From the NCBI RefSeq assembly GCF_018138715.1, contig NZ_JAGSHX010000006.1, positions 1,178,001 to 1,242,000 of the forward strand: a DNA stretch of 64,000 nucleotides. The letters are read 5' to 3'. Every line of letters starts with the position of its first letter. Position 1 is the first letter of the stretch. The DNA is from Streptomyces asiaticus. GTDB taxonomy: Bacteria; Actinomycetota; Actinomycetes; Streptomycetales; Streptomycetaceae. Below are positions 1 through 8,458 of this stretch, in pieces. The position numbers and the translations under genes were made by a program. The notes beneath the pieces are model-generated. The model had not been told where the DNA came from. It did no database searches and worked only from the letters and a program-made list of their open reading frames with translations.

Positions 1-1176
1 ACCTTCATGGACACCTCGGCGCGGCTGGCGGCGATAGCCGAGTCCGACGGGCTGGACGAGCCCGCGGACCTCGCCGCCGTATCGCTGGCCGGGGCCGGTG
101 GCCAGGACGCCACGGACGGCCGGGACGCCACCGCCACCGACCCCGCCGACACGCTGTCCGACGGCCGCGATCCGCGTGCCGCGGCCGAGGGCCCCGAGGG
201 TCCGCCGCTGATGGGCCCCGCGGTGATGGGCGCGGGCGGCACCCGCGACCGGGCCGGACTGCCCTCCCAGCCCGGCCCCTCCGATCCGGTGCTGCTGGAG
301 AGCGCGCTCCAGGAGCTGGAGCGCATGGTCGGCCTGGAGCCGGTCAAGCGGCAGGTCCGGGCGCTGTCGGCGCAGCTCCACATGGCGCGGCTGCGCGCCG
401 GACAGGGCCTGCCGGTCCAGCCGCCCAAGCGGCACTTCGTCTTCTCCGGGCCCTCCGGCACCGGCAAGACCACCGTGGCCCGCATCCTCGGCCGGGTCTT
501 CTACGCCCTCGGGCTGCTCGGCGGCGACCATCTGGTGGAGGCCGGGCGCGCCGATCTGGTCGGCGAGTATCTGGGCCAGACGGCGGTGAAGGCCAATGAG
601 CTGATCGACTCGGCGCTCGGCGGGGTGCTCTTCGTCGACGAGGCGTACAGCCTGTCCAACTCGGGCTACAGCAAGGGCGACGCGTACGGCGACGAGGCGC
701 TTCAGGTGCTGCTCAAGCGGGCCGAGGACAACCGCGACCGGCTGGTGGTGATCCTCGCCGGCTACCCCGAGGGCATGGACCGCCTGCTGGCCGCCAACCC
801 CGGCCTCGGCTCGCGCTTCACCACCCGTGTCGACTTCCCCAGCTACCGCCCGCTGGAGCTCACCCGGATCGGTGAGGTGCTGGCGGCGGAGAACGGGGAT
901 GTGTGGGACGAGGAGGCCGTGGAGGAGCTGCGCAGCATCAGCGGCCATGTGGTGGACCAGGGCTGGATCGACGAGCTGGGGAACGGGCGGTTTTTGCGCA
1001 CGCTGTACGAGAAGAGCTGCGCTTACCGGGATTTGCGGCTGTCGGGGTGGAGCGGTACGCCGAATCGGGATGACCTCGCGACGTTGCGGCTGCCGGATCT
1101 GATGCAGGCGTACGGGGAGGTCCTGTCGGGCCGCGGCCCCATGTACCGGGACCCGCAGGACCCGCCCCTGGGGTAG
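1..1176 (+). CDS. AAA ATPase of the CbxX/CfqX type, 3' part
   Basis: C-terminal part of an AAA+ ATPase. The reading frame is open to the first base of the window, so the true start lies upstream; the first internal ATG is at 7. Counting from that ATG, residues 1-95 are an acidic, low-complexity linker, followed by one AAA module: Walker A GPSGTGKT at 148-155 and Walker B VLFVDEA at 207-213. The spacing and the sequence FVDEAYSL are typical of the CbxX/CfqX (rubisco-activase-like, also EccA-like) family. In streptomycetes such domains often sit at the end of larger proteins, but the upstream domains are not visible here. The substrate is unknown. A strong inverted repeat follows the stop codon. 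Confidence 0.85.
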   Translation, partial: TFMDTSARLAAIAESDGLDEPADLAAVSLAGAGGQDATDGRDATATDPADTLSDGRDPRAAAEGPEGPPLMGPAVMGAGGTRDRAGLPSQPGPSDPVLLESALQELERMVGLEPVKRQVRALSAQLHMARLRAGQGLPVQPPKRHFVFSGPSGTGKTTVARILGRVFYALGLLGGDHLVEAGRADLVGEYLGQTAVKANELIDSALGGVLFVDEAYSLSNSGYSKGDAYGDEALQVLLKRAEDNRDRLVVILAGYPEGMDRLLAANPGLGSRFTTRVDFPSYRPLELTRIGEVLAAENGDVWDEEAVEELRSISGHVVDQGWIDELGNGRFLRTLYEKSCAYRDLRLSGWSGTPNRDDLATLRLPDLMQAYGEVLSGRGPMYRDPQDPPLG

Positions 1177-1238
1177 GCGATGGCGCGCCTGCGGCGGGCT
1201 TTCCCCTACCCCTGGACCCCGGACGCCCTTTGGGCGTG

Positions 1239-1286
1239 TCCTCAATCGCCGGACGGGCTGAAATCAGCCCGTCCGGCGATTGAGGA
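1239..1286. terminator. Perfect 23-bp inverted repeat, bidirectional terminator
   Basis: Two perfectly complementary 23-base arms (1239-1261 and 1264-1286) are separated by two bases, between the convergent AAA ATPase gene and the CBS-domain gene. There is no T-run, as is usual in Streptomyces. The arm contains the CTCAATCGCCGGA word that recurs at 46945-46959, so this is probably a member of a dispersed intergenic hairpin family. Confidence 0.75.
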
Positions 1287-1375
1287 CCGGGGTCCGGGGC
1301 GGAGCCCCGGTTGTGGGGAGGGGCGGGTAGGGGAAAGGCCCGCCGCAGGCGCAAACCGCAGCGCGACCGCGCCGC

Positions 1376-2485
1376 TCAGCCCACCATCGCCCGCTCCTCC
1401 TCGGAGAGCACGGGCGCCGCCTCGCCCCTGGGCTCGGCCACCCGGTCCCGGGCCCCGCCCCGGTGCGCGGGGTCGTGGACCTCGCCGACCAGCTTCTCCA
1501 GGACGTCCTCCAGCGCGACCAGCCCCAGCACCGTGCCCGACGCGTCGGCGACGGCCGCCAGATGGGAGGCGGCCCGGCGCATCGCGGTGAGGGCGTCGTC
1601 CAGCGGAAGCTCCGCCCGAAGCGTCTCGATCGGATGCCAGACCCGCTGCGGCACGGCCCGCTCCGGGAACTCCAGCTCCAGGACGTCCTTCACATGCAGA
1701 TAGCCCATGAAGGCGCCTCCGGGGCCGCGCACCGGGAAGCGCGAGTAGCCGGTGCGCACGGTCAGCTCCTCGATCTGCCGGGGGGTGACCGAGGGATCCA
1801 CGGTGACCAGGCCCGCCGGGTCCAGGAGGACGTCGGTGACCGGGCGGCTGCCCAGCTCCAGGGCGTCCGCGAGCCGCTCCTGCTCCCCGGGGTCGAGCAG
1901 CCCGGCCTGCCGGGAGTCCTCGACCAGATGGGTCAGCTGCTCGCTGGTGAAGACGGCCTCGACCTCGTCCTTGGGCTCCACCCGGAACAGCCGCAGCACC
2001 AGCCGGGCGCACGCCCCCAGCAGCGCGGTGACCGGGCGGCACAGCCGCGCGAAGGTGACCAGCCCGGGGCCCAGCCACAGCGCGGTCCTGTCCGGCGCCG
2101 CCATGGCCAGGTTCTTCGGCACCATCTCGCCGATGACCAGATGGAGGAAGACCACCAGGGCGAGCGCGATGGCGTAGCCGAGCGGGTGGATCAGCTGCTC
2201 GGGCAGGTGGACGGCGTGGAAGACCGGCTCCAGCAGTTCGGCGACGGTCGGTTCGGCGACCGCGCCGAGGGTCAGCGAGCAGATGGTGATGCCGAACTGG
2301 GCGGCCGCCATCATCTGCGGCAGGTTCTCCAGGCCCGTGAGCACCGTACGGGCGCGCGCGGAGCCCTCGGCCGCGCGCGGCTCGATCTGGCTGCGGCGCA
2401 CCGAGACCAGGGCGAACTCGGCGCCCACGAAGAAGCCGTTGGCCAGGACCAGCAGGACAGCGAAGAGAAGCTGTACCAGGCTCAT
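1376..2485 (-). CDS. Hemolysin/CorC-family CBS membrane protein, short form
   Basis: Predicted membrane protein of the CNNM/CorC (HlyC) family, 369 residues from an ATG at 2485. The N-terminal half is a DUF21 transmembrane domain (LVLANGFFVGAEFALV near residues 12-27, IGEMVPKN near 120), followed by a CBS pair at about 200-330. It ends soon after the second CBS domain and lacks the C-terminal CorC_HlyC domain present in its neighbour, so it is a short form. The start overlaps the stop of the upstream gene as ATGA (2482-2485), so the two are translationally coupled. Relatives are linked to Mg/Co ion handling; the substrate here is not shown. An ATG giving a longer product is possible further upstream, but family similarity begins at MSLVQL. 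Confidence 0.88.
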   Translation of the reverse strand: MSLVQLLFAVLLVLANGFFVGAEFALVSVRRSQIEPRAAEGSARARTVLTGLENLPQMMAAAQFGITICSLTLGAVAEPTVAELLEPVFHAVHLPEQLIHPLGYAIALALVVFLHLVIGEMVPKNLAMAAPDRTALWLGPGLVTFARLCRPVTALLGACARLVLRLFRVEPKDEVEAVFTSEQLTHLVEDSRQAGLLDPGEQERLADALELGSRPVTDVLLDPAGLVTVDPSVTPRQIEELTVRTGYSRFPVRGPGGAFMGYLHVKDVLELEFPERAVPQRVWHPIETLRAELPLDDALTAMRRAASHLAAVADASGTVLGLVALEDVLEKLVGEVHDPAHRGGARDRVAEPRGEAAPVLSEEERAMVG

Positions 2486-3861
2486 CGTCCGTTCCCCTCC
2501 CCGGGCACGGCATGGGCGGTCATCTGCACAGGCGGCGTAGTACCCGGCTTTGTGCGGACGATGCGTACCCGTTCCGCCCGGTGGTGGCCGACCTGCCGGA
2601 CGGCCAGCTTCCAGCCGGGCAGCTCGGCGATGTCGCCGGGGGCGGGGATCCGCCCCAGCAGATCGGCCACCAGCCCGGCCACGGTCTCGTACGGCCCGTC
2701 GGGCGCGTCGAGGCCGATCCGGCGCAGGGTGTCGACGCGGCAGCCGCCGTCGGCGTCCCAAACGGTGCGGCCGTCCTCGGTGAGGGTCTGCACCAGGTCG
2801 GGGGTCTCCGCGGCCTCGTCGTCGTGCTCGTCGCGCACCTCGCCGACCAGCTCCTCGACGATGTCCTCCAGGGTGACCACACCGGCCGTGCCGCCGTACT
2901 CGTCGACGACCACGGCTATCGGCTGTTCACTGCGCAGCCGCTCCAGCAGCGGCTGGACCGGCAGCGTCTCGGGGACCAGCACCGGGGACTGCGCGATCCG
3001 GCTGACGGGGGTGCGCAACCGGTCGTCGGACGGCACCGCGAGGGCGTCCTTGAGGTGCACCATCCCGATGACCTCGTCCAGCCGGTCGCGGTAGACGGGG
3101 AACCGGGACAGCCCGGTGGCCCGGGTGAGATTGAGCACATCCACGGCGGTCGCCGTGGAGTGCAGCGCGCTGACCCGCACCCGCGGGGTCATCACATGCT
3201 GGGCGGTCAGCTCGCCGAGCGAGAGGGTGCGGACGAACAGATCGGCCGTGTCCTGCTCGAGCGCGCCGGCCCGCGCCGAATGGCGGGCGAGCGAGACCAG
3301 CTCACCGGGGGTGCGGGCGGAGGCCAGCTCCTCGGTGGGCTCCACGCCCAGCGCCCGCACCAGCCGGTTGGCCACGGTGTTGAGCAGGGCGATCACGGGC
3401 CGGAAGAAGCGGGCGAAGGCGTACTGCGGGCCCGCGACGAAGCGGGCGACCTGTAGCGGCCGGGAGACCGCCCAGTTCTTGGGCACCAGCTCGCCGATGA
3501 CCATCTGGACGGCGGACGCCAGCAGCATGCCGAGCACGATGGCGACACCGGAGACGGCGCCGTGCGGCAGCCCGACCGCCTCCAGCGGCGCGGTCAGCAG
3601 ATGGCCGAGCGCGGGCTCGGCCAGCATGCCGACGATCAGCGAGGTGATGGTGATGCCGAGTTGGGTGCCGGAGAGCTGGAAGGACAGCTCGCGCAGCGCC
3701 TCGACGACGGTACGGGCGCGCTTGTCACCCTCGTCGGCGGCTCGCTCGGCGTCCGGCCGCTCGACGGTGACCAGGCCGAATTCGGCGGCCACGAAGAAGC
3801 CGTTGGCGAGGATCAGGACGAGTGCCGCGGACAGCAGCAGGAGGGACAGGGTGATGCTCAT
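2482..3861 (-). CDS. Hemolysin/CorC-family CBS membrane protein, full length
   Basis: 459-residue paralogue of the downstream gene. It has a DUF21 transmembrane domain (LILANGFFVAAEFGLV near the N-terminus, IGELVPKN at about 120), two CBS domains at about 205-335, and a C-terminal CorC_HlyC domain with the DEYGGTAGVVTLEDIVEEL stretch at its entrance. It is first of a two-gene leftward operon and overlaps the second gene by four bases. Two unequal CNNM-like proteins encoded together suggest a heteromeric complex, which is inference. The ATG at 3861 is directly preceded by a 9-bp GC hairpin (see 3862-3887). Confidence 0.9.
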   Translation of the reverse strand: MSITLSLLLLSAALVLILANGFFVAAEFGLVTVERPDAERAADEGDKRARTVVEALRELSFQLSGTQLGITITSLIVGMLAEPALGHLLTAPLEAVGLPHGAVSGVAIVLGMLLASAVQMVIGELVPKNWAVSRPLQVARFVAGPQYAFARFFRPVIALLNTVANRLVRALGVEPTEELASARTPGELVSLARHSARAGALEQDTADLFVRTLSLGELTAQHVMTPRVRVSALHSTATAVDVLNLTRATGLSRFPVYRDRLDEVIGMVHLKDALAVPSDDRLRTPVSRIAQSPVLVPETLPVQPLLERLRSEQPIAVVVDEYGGTAGVVTLEDIVEELVGEVRDEHDDEAAETPDLVQTLTEDGRTVWDADGGCRVDTLRRIGLDAPDGPYETVAGLVADLLGRIPAPGDIAELPGWKLAVRQVGHHRAERVRIVRTKPGTTPPVQMTAHAVPGEGNGR

Positions 3862-3887
3862 GCCGCCGCCTCGTGGTCGGCGGCGGC
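3862..3887 (-). promoter_or_regulatory. GC hairpin abutting the start codon of the CorC gene
   Basis: On the minus strand a perfect 9-bp stem (GCCGCCGCC / GGCGGCGGC) with an 8-nt loop ends at the base next to the ATG. The only purine-rich Shine-Dalgarno candidate (GAGG) lies at the loop/3'-arm boundary, so the folded hairpin would block ribosome access. Whether it responds to a signal is unknown. Confidence 0.4.
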
Positions 3888-4183
3888 GCAGGTACTACAG
3901 GACGATCCGTCCATCTGCTGAGGGAGTCACTCCTCGGGTCGCAGGGGAGCCCGCCAGGGGCGCACGCGGGCGTGCGCGCTGGAGAGGCGGGGCGGGGCAC
4001 CGTTCGGCCCCGGCAACAGAGTAATCAAGGATGGGGCATGACGGGCAGGCCCCTCACGCCGTTGGAGTGCCGATCCGCTCGTCGGCCGGTTCGCGGGGGC
4101 CCGCCCGGCAGCGGGCGGAAGCGGACGTGAAGGGGCTGCTCAACGCCGACAGGCCCTAGGGCCGGGCGGCCCTGACGGGTGGC
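3888..4183. other. Non-coding leader/intergenic stretch
   Basis: About 300 bases between the PH-domain gene and the CorC operon. On the minus strand it holds two more small stem-loop candidates (around 3900-3912 and 3919-3934) ahead of the start-codon hairpin, so it may be a structured 5' leader. I do not recognise a known riboswitch. Short open frames here look like GC-rich chance ORFs. Confidence 0.35.
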
Positions 4184-4639
4184 TCAGTCCGCGGCACGGC
4201 CCGTCCCGTGCCGCTCGGCGAGGGCGCGCAGGGCCCGCGCGTCGCTGATGGCGTGCGCCTTGGCGATGCCCGGCTGGATGCCCATCGCGGGCAGGCTGGT
4301 GCCGTCGGCGAGGTCCAGATAGACCCAGGGGTCGCCCGGGCGCAGATTGACCCGGAGCACCTCCGCCCACTCCAGCCGGCGCTTGGTGGTGAGGTTGACC
4401 ACCGTCACACCGCCCTCCTCGGCCACCACCTTGGGGCGGCTGAGCAGCATCAGCACTCCGAAGAACAGCAGTCCGGTGAGGATGAAGCTGGCCCGCTCCC
4501 CCGGCCCCAGCCGCTCCAGCAGCAGGGCCACCGCCGTGAGGACGACCAGGACGGCGACACCGACGGTCATCAGGACGGCCCGGGTCCTGGTCGGCCGGAA
4601 GGTGACGGGCAGGGCGGGGGTGGGCGCGGCGGCGGACAC
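4184..4639 (-). CDS. PH-domain (bPH-type) membrane protein
   Basis: 151-residue protein with a GTG start at 4639 and a good upstream GAGAGG. Two hydrophobic helices at about 22-42 and 50-66 are followed by a small beta-rich domain (TVVNLTTKRRLEWAEV, VYLDLADG, MGIQPGIAKAHA) typical of bacterial PH-domain proteins. It lies 65 bp downstream of hisG on the same strand and is probably the last gene of the rib-his transcript. The function of such PH proteins is generally unknown. Confidence 0.8.
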   Translation of the reverse strand: MSAAAPTPALPVTFRPTRTRAVLMTVGVAVLVVLTAVALLLERLGPGERASFILTGLLFFGVLMLLSRPKVVAEEGGVTVVNLTTKRRLEWAEVLRVNLRPGDPWVYLDLADGTSLPAMGIQPGIAKAHAISDARALRALAERHGTGRAAD

Positions 4640-4704
4640 GTGGTCGGCCTCTCGGATGGGAGGGACGGGAGAGAACGGGATGGGGGCAGGGGCGGCGCGG
4701 GCCG

Positions 4705-5553
4705 TCAGAGGCGGCAGGCGTGGATGCCGGTGGTGAGGATGGCGCGGGCCCCCAGGTCGTAGAGCTCGTCCATGATCCGCTGGGCGTCCTTGGCGGGGAC
4801 CATCGAGCGGACCGCGACCCAGCCCTCGTGGTGCAGCGGGGAGACGGTGGGCGACTCCAGGCCCGGGGTGAGCGCCACGGCGCGCTCCACCTGCTCCACC
4901 CGGATGTCGTAGTCCATCATCACGTAGCGCCGGGCCACCAGGACGCCCTGCATCCGGCGGAGGAACTGCTGGACCTTGGGGTCGTCGCTGGGGTCGCCGG
5001 TGCGGCGGATGACGACCGCCTCGGACTCCAGGATGGGCTCGCCGATGATCTCCAGCCCGGCGTTGCGCAGGGTGGTGCCGGTCTCGACCACATCCGCGAT
5101 GACCTCGGCGACACCGAGCTGGATCGCGGTCTCGACGGCGCCGTCGAGGTGGACCACGGCGGCGTCCACACCGTTGTCGGCGAGGTGCTTGGTGACCAGC
5201 CCGGCGAAGGACGTGGCCACGGTCATCCCGCCGAACTCGCTGACGTCCTTGGCCGTGCCGGCACGGGTGGCGTAGCGGAAGGTGGACCCGGCGAAGCCGA
5301 GCTGCATGATCTCCTCGGCCTGGGAGCCGGAGTCCAGCAGCAGATCGCGGCCGGTGATGCCGATGTCGAGCCGGCCGGAGCCCACGTAGACGGCGATGTC
5401 GCGGGGGCGGAGGAAGAAGAACTCCACCTCGTTCTCCGCGTCGACCAGGACCAGCTCCCTGCGGTCCTTGCGCTGCCGGTAGCCCGCCTCATGGAGCATC
5501 GCCGACGCAGGCTCGGACAGTGAACCCTTGTTGGGGACGGCGATGCGCAGCAT
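4705..5553 (-). CDS. hisG: ATP phosphoribosyltransferase, long form
   Basis: First enzyme of histidine synthesis: ATP + PRPP give phosphoribosyl-ATP. 282 residues, the size of long-form HisG with a C-terminal ACT-like regulatory domain (about 205-282). It starts MLRIAVPNKGSL, shows the LDIGITGRDLL segment, and has the PRPP-binding loop VVETGTTLRNAGL around 155-167. The long form does not need HisZ and is feedback-inhibited by histidine in characterised homologues. It lies directly downstream of hisE, the next enzyme of the pathway, within the rib-led cluster; the other his genes are not in the window. Confidence 0.97.
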   Translation of the reverse strand: MLRIAVPNKGSLSEPASAMLHEAGYRQRKDRRELVLVDAENEVEFFFLRPRDIAVYVGSGRLDIGITGRDLLLDSGSQAEEIMQLGFAGSTFRYATRAGTAKDVSEFGGMTVATSFAGLVTKHLADNGVDAAVVHLDGAVETAIQLGVAEVIADVVETGTTLRNAGLEIIGEPILESEAVVIRRTGDPSDDPKVQQFLRRMQGVLVARRYVMMDYDIRVEQVERAVALTPGLESPTVSPLHHEGWVAVRSMVPAKDAQRIMDELYDLGARAILTTGIHACRL

Positions 5554-5601
5554 GAGTGCTCTTTCCTTCGGTAGCTCGGGTGAGGGTGCTGGTGGGGGGT
5601 G

Positions 5602-5886
5602 TCAGAGGTGGGCGTAGACGTCGTCGAGGGTCAGCCCCTTGGCGACCATCATCACCTGAAGGTGGTACAGGAGCTGGGAGATCTCCTCGGCGGTCGCCTC
5701 GTCGCTCTCGTACTCGGCGGCCATCCACACCTCGGCGGCCTCCTCCACGACCTTCTTGCCGATGGCGTGCACACCGGAGTGGACCAGCTCGGCGGTGCGG
5801 GACGTGGCGGGGTCGGCCGTGGCGGCCTTCTTCTGGAGCTCGGCGAAGAGCTCCTCGAACGTCTTCTTGGGCATCGTGTCCGTCAT
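5602..5886 (-). CDS. hisE: Phosphoribosyl-ATP pyrophosphatase
   Basis: Second step of histidine synthesis: hydrolysis of phosphoribosyl-ATP to phosphoribosyl-AMP. All-alpha MazG-like nucleotide pyrophosphohydrolase with the metal-binding stretch [13 protein letters not shown] and a downstream [11 protein letters not shown] helix. 94 residues from ATG 5886; an internal ATG at 5874 gives a 90-residue product ([10 protein letters not shown]) that matches the usual family start and has AGGA 11 nt upstream, so 5874 may be the true start. It is followed by hisG after 48 bp. Confidence 0.95.
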   Translation of the reverse strand: MTDTMPKKTFEELFAELQKKAATADPATSRTAELVHSGVHAIGKKVVEEAAEVWMAAEYESDEATAEEISQLLYHLQVMMVAKGLTLDDVYAHL

Positions 5887-5910
5887 CCTACTTGGGTCGT
5901 GCGACGCCCC

Positions 5911-6396
5911 TCAGCGCCAGGGTTCGGCGACCGAGCGCAGGGTGGTGGCGGTGGCGACGGCCGCGGTGACCGCCTCGTGGCCCTTGTCCTCGCTGGAGCC
6001 CGCGAGCCCGGCCCGGTCCAGGGCCTGCTCATCGGTGTCGCAGGTCAGCACGCCGAAGCCGATGGGCACGCCGGTGTCCACACTGACCTGGGTCAGCCCC
6101 TGGGTGACGCCCTGGCACACATAGTCGAAGTGCGGGGTGCCACCGCGGATGACGACGCCCAGGGCCACGATCGCGTCGTAGCCGCGGCCCGCGAGCACCT
6201 TGGCGACGACCGGCAGTTCGAAGCTGCCCGGCACCCGCAGCACGGTGGGCTCGTCGATGCCGAGCTCGCCCAGCGCGCGCAGGGCGCCGTCGAGCAGGCC
6301 GTCCATCACCTTCTCGTGCCACTGTGCGGCGATGACGGCGACGCGCAGGTCCCCGCAGTTCTTCACGGACAGTTCGGGGGCGCCCTTACCGCTCAC
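5911..6396 (-). CDS. ribH: 6,7-dimethyl-8-ribityllumazine synthase (beta subunit)
   Basis: Condenses 5-amino-6-ribitylaminouracil with 3,4-dihydroxy-2-butanone 4-phosphate to lumazine, the penultimate step of riboflavin synthesis. 161 residues from a GTG at 6396 with GAGGAG just upstream; the longer open frame upstream is the repeat-rich spacer and is not part of the protein. Family signatures: [25 protein letters not shown], and the [13 protein letters not shown] segment. Homologues form icosahedral 60-mers that can enclose riboflavin synthase. Lies between ribBA and hisE. Confidence 0.96.
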   Translation of the reverse strand: MSGKGAPELSVKNCGDLRVAVIAAQWHEKVMDGLLDGALRALGELGIDEPTVLRVPGSFELPVVAKVLAGRGYDAIVALGVVIRGGTPHFDYVCQGVTQGLTQVSVDTGVPIGFGVLTCDTDEQALDRAGLAGSSEDKGHEAVTAAVATATTLRSVAEPWR

Positions 6397-6414
6397 GTCT
6401 CTCCTCGGTGTTTC

Positions 6415-6450
6415 CGGTGTTCTGGTGTTCTGGTGGTTCTGGTGGTTCTG
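6415..6450. repeat. Short tandem repeat in the ribBA-ribH spacer
   Basis: Four adjacent 8- to 9-base units of the GGTGTTCT/GGTGGTTCT type fill the 73-bp gap between the ribBA stop and the ribH ribosome binding site. On the transcript this is an AC-rich, probably unstructured leader. Confidence 0.6.
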
Positions 6451-6469
6451 GGGTGGTGCGTTGCTGTGG

Positions 6470-7828
6470 CTACTGGTTGCCGCAGGCCGATATGGGCTCG
6501 GTGCGGTCGCCCTCCAGCCAGGGCAGGTCATGCCCCATCCGGTCCCGCTTGGTGCGGAGGTAGCGGAGGTTGTGCTCCCCGGCCTGGACGGGCATCGGCT
6601 CCCGGCCGGTGACCCGCAGCCCGTGCCGGACCAGCGCCGTGGTCTTCTCCGGGTTGTTGGTCATCAGCCGCAGCGAACGCACTCCGAGGTCGGCGAGGAT
6701 CTCCGCGCCCGCCGCGTAGTCCCGCGCGTCGGCGGGCAGGCCGAGCTCCAGATTGGCGTCCAGGGTGTCCCGGCCCAGCTCCTGGAGCTCGTACGCGCGC
6801 AGCTTGGACAGCAGTCCGATGCCGCGCCCCTCGTGGCCGCGCAGATACAGGACGATGCCCCGGCCCTCGGCGGTGACCCGCTCCAGCGCGGCGTGCAGCT
6901 GGGGGCCGCAGTCGCAGCGCAGCGAGTGGAAGACATCGCCGGTGAGGCATTCGGAGTGGACCCGGACCAGCACGTCCTCGCCGTCCCGGATGTCGCCCTG
7001 GACCAGCGCGATGTGCTCGACGCCGTCGGCCGCGCGGTAGCCGTACGCCCGGAAGTCGCCGAAGGCGGTGGGCAGCCGGGTCTCGGCCTCGCGCCGCACA
7101 AGCGGTTCGGCGGGCTTGCGGTACGCGATCAGATCGGCGATGGAGACGATCGCCAGGCCGTGCTTGTGGGCGAAGGCGACCAGGTCGGGCAGGCGCAGCA
7201 TGGCACCGTCCTCCCCCGCGATCTCGCAGATCACGGCCGCCGGACGCAGTCCGGCCAGCCGGGCGAGGTCGACCCCGGCCTCGGTGTGGCCGTCGCGCTC
7301 GAGCACCCCGCCGGGGCGGGCGCGCAGCGGGAAGATGTGGCCGGGACGGACGAGGTCGCCGGGGGTGGTGGCCGGGTCGGCCAGCAGCCGCAGGGTGGTG
7401 GCCCGGTCGGCGGCGGAGATACCGGTGCTGACGCCGTGTTCGGCGGTGGCGTCGACCGAGACGGTGAAGGCGGTCCGCATGGACTCGGTGTTCTCCTCGA
7501 CCATCTGCGGAAGTCGCAGCCGGTCGAGTTCGGCGGCCTCCATGGGCGCGCAGATGAGCCCACGGCACTCGTTCATCATGAAGGCGACGATCTCGGGGGT
7601 GATCGTCTCGGCGGCGGCGACGAGGTCGCCCTCGTTCTCCCGGTCCTCGTCGTCCACGACCACCACGGGGCGGCCCGCGGCGATGTCGGCGATGGCGCGC
7701 TCGATGGGGTCCAGAGCCAGTTCGTCGGGCCAGTGCGCGGTGCGCAGGGGGGCGGCCGGGCCGCTACTCGGGGAGGCGGCCGGGCCGCCGCTCGGATGCG
7801 GGTCGGTCACCGCGTATGCCTCACTCAT
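6470..7828 (-). CDS. ribBA: 3,4-dihydroxy-2-butanone-4-phosphate synthase / GTP cyclohydrolase II
   Basis: Bifunctional enzyme supplying both precursors of riboflavin. The N-terminal RibB domain (about 38-240) has the [11 protein letters not shown] acidic metal site and the [11 protein letters not shown] segment; the C-terminal GTP cyclohydrolase II domain (about 245-430) has the zinc cysteines in [17 protein letters not shown] (C-x10-C-x-C) and GHEGRGIGL. 452 residues, including a Pro/Ser-rich N-terminal extension of about 35. Its start overlaps the ribE stop by four bases (7825-7828), coupling translation. Many Streptomyces have a riboflavin transporter gene (ribM) at this junction; here there is none. 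Confidence 0.97.
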   Translation of the reverse strand: MSEAYAVTDPHPSGGPAASPSSGPAAPLRTAHWPDELALDPIERAIADIAAGRPVVVVDDEDRENEGDLVAAAETITPEIVAFMMNECRGLICAPMEAAELDRLRLPQMVEENTESMRTAFTVSVDATAEHGVSTGISAADRATTLRLLADPATTPGDLVRPGHIFPLRARPGGVLERDGHTEAGVDLARLAGLRPAAVICEIAGEDGAMLRLPDLVAFAHKHGLAIVSIADLIAYRKPAEPLVRREAETRLPTAFGDFRAYGYRAADGVEHIALVQGDIRDGEDVLVRVHSECLTGDVFHSLRCDCGPQLHAALERVTAEGRGIVLYLRGHEGRGIGLLSKLRAYELQELGRDTLDANLELGLPADARDYAAGAEILADLGVRSLRLMTNNPEKTTALVRHGLRVTGREPMPVQAGEHNLRYLRTKRDRMGHDLPWLEGDRTEPISACGNQ

Positions 7829-8457
7829 GATGTGGCCTCCTTGTCCTGCGTGCCGTTGTCCCGTCCGAGCAGCCGCTCGACGTATTTGGCGAGTACGTCC
7901 ACCTCGAGGTTGACCGGGTCACCGGCCTGCTTGACGCCGAGCGTGGTGAGCGCGAGGGTCGTCGGGATGAGGCTGACGGTGAAGTAGTCGGAGCCCGCGT
8001 CCACGACGGTGAGGCTGATGCCGTCCACCGTGATGGAGCCCTTCTCGACGACATAGCGGCTGAGTTCGGCGGGCAGCGAGATCTTCACGATCTCCCAGTG
8101 CTCGGAGAGCTTGCGGTCCACGATGGCGCCGGTGCCGTCCACATGGCCCTGCACGATGTGGCCGCCGAGCCGCCCGCCCAGCGCCATGGGGCGCTCCAGG
8201 TTGACCCGGGAGCCGATGTCGAGCGCGCCGAGACCGGAGCGGTTCAGGGTCTCGGCCATGACGTCGGCGCTGAACCGGGTGCCCTCCGCGTCCTCGATGA
8301 TGTCGACGACGGTGAGACAGACGCCGTTGACGGCGATGGAGTCGCCGTGCTTCGCCCCTTCGGTGACGAGGGGGCCGCGTACCTGGAAGCGGGACGCGTC
8401 ACCGAGGTGCTCGATGGCGACGATCTCACCCAGTTCTTCGACAATTCCGGTGAACAC
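7825..8457 (-). CDS. ribE: Riboflavin synthase alpha subunit
   Basis: Dismutates two lumazine molecules to riboflavin and 5-amino-6-ribitylaminouracil. 210 residues with the expected internal duplication of two lumazine-binding barrels: [10 protein letters not shown] and NGVCLTVV in the first half, [12 protein letters not shown] and DGISLTVV in the second. It starts one base after the ribD stop and overlaps ribBA, so it sits in the tight core of the riboswitch-led operon. Confidence 0.97.
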   Translation of the reverse strand: MFTGIVEELGEIVAIEHLGDASRFQVRGPLVTEGAKHGDSIAVNGVCLTVVDIIEDAEGTRFSADVMAETLNRSGLGALDIGSRVNLERPMALGGRLGGHIVQGHVDGTGAIVDRKLSEHWEIVKISLPAELSRYVVEKGSITVDGISLTVVDAGSDYFTVSLIPTTLALTTLGVKQAGDPVNLEVDVLAKYVERLLGRDNGTQDKEATS

Positions 8458-8458
8458 T

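Noticed and set aside
3873..4130. 85-codon rightward open frame between the PH and CorC genes
   Set aside because: It covers the hairpin leader, has no RBS and no recognisable composition; most likely a GC-driven chance frame.
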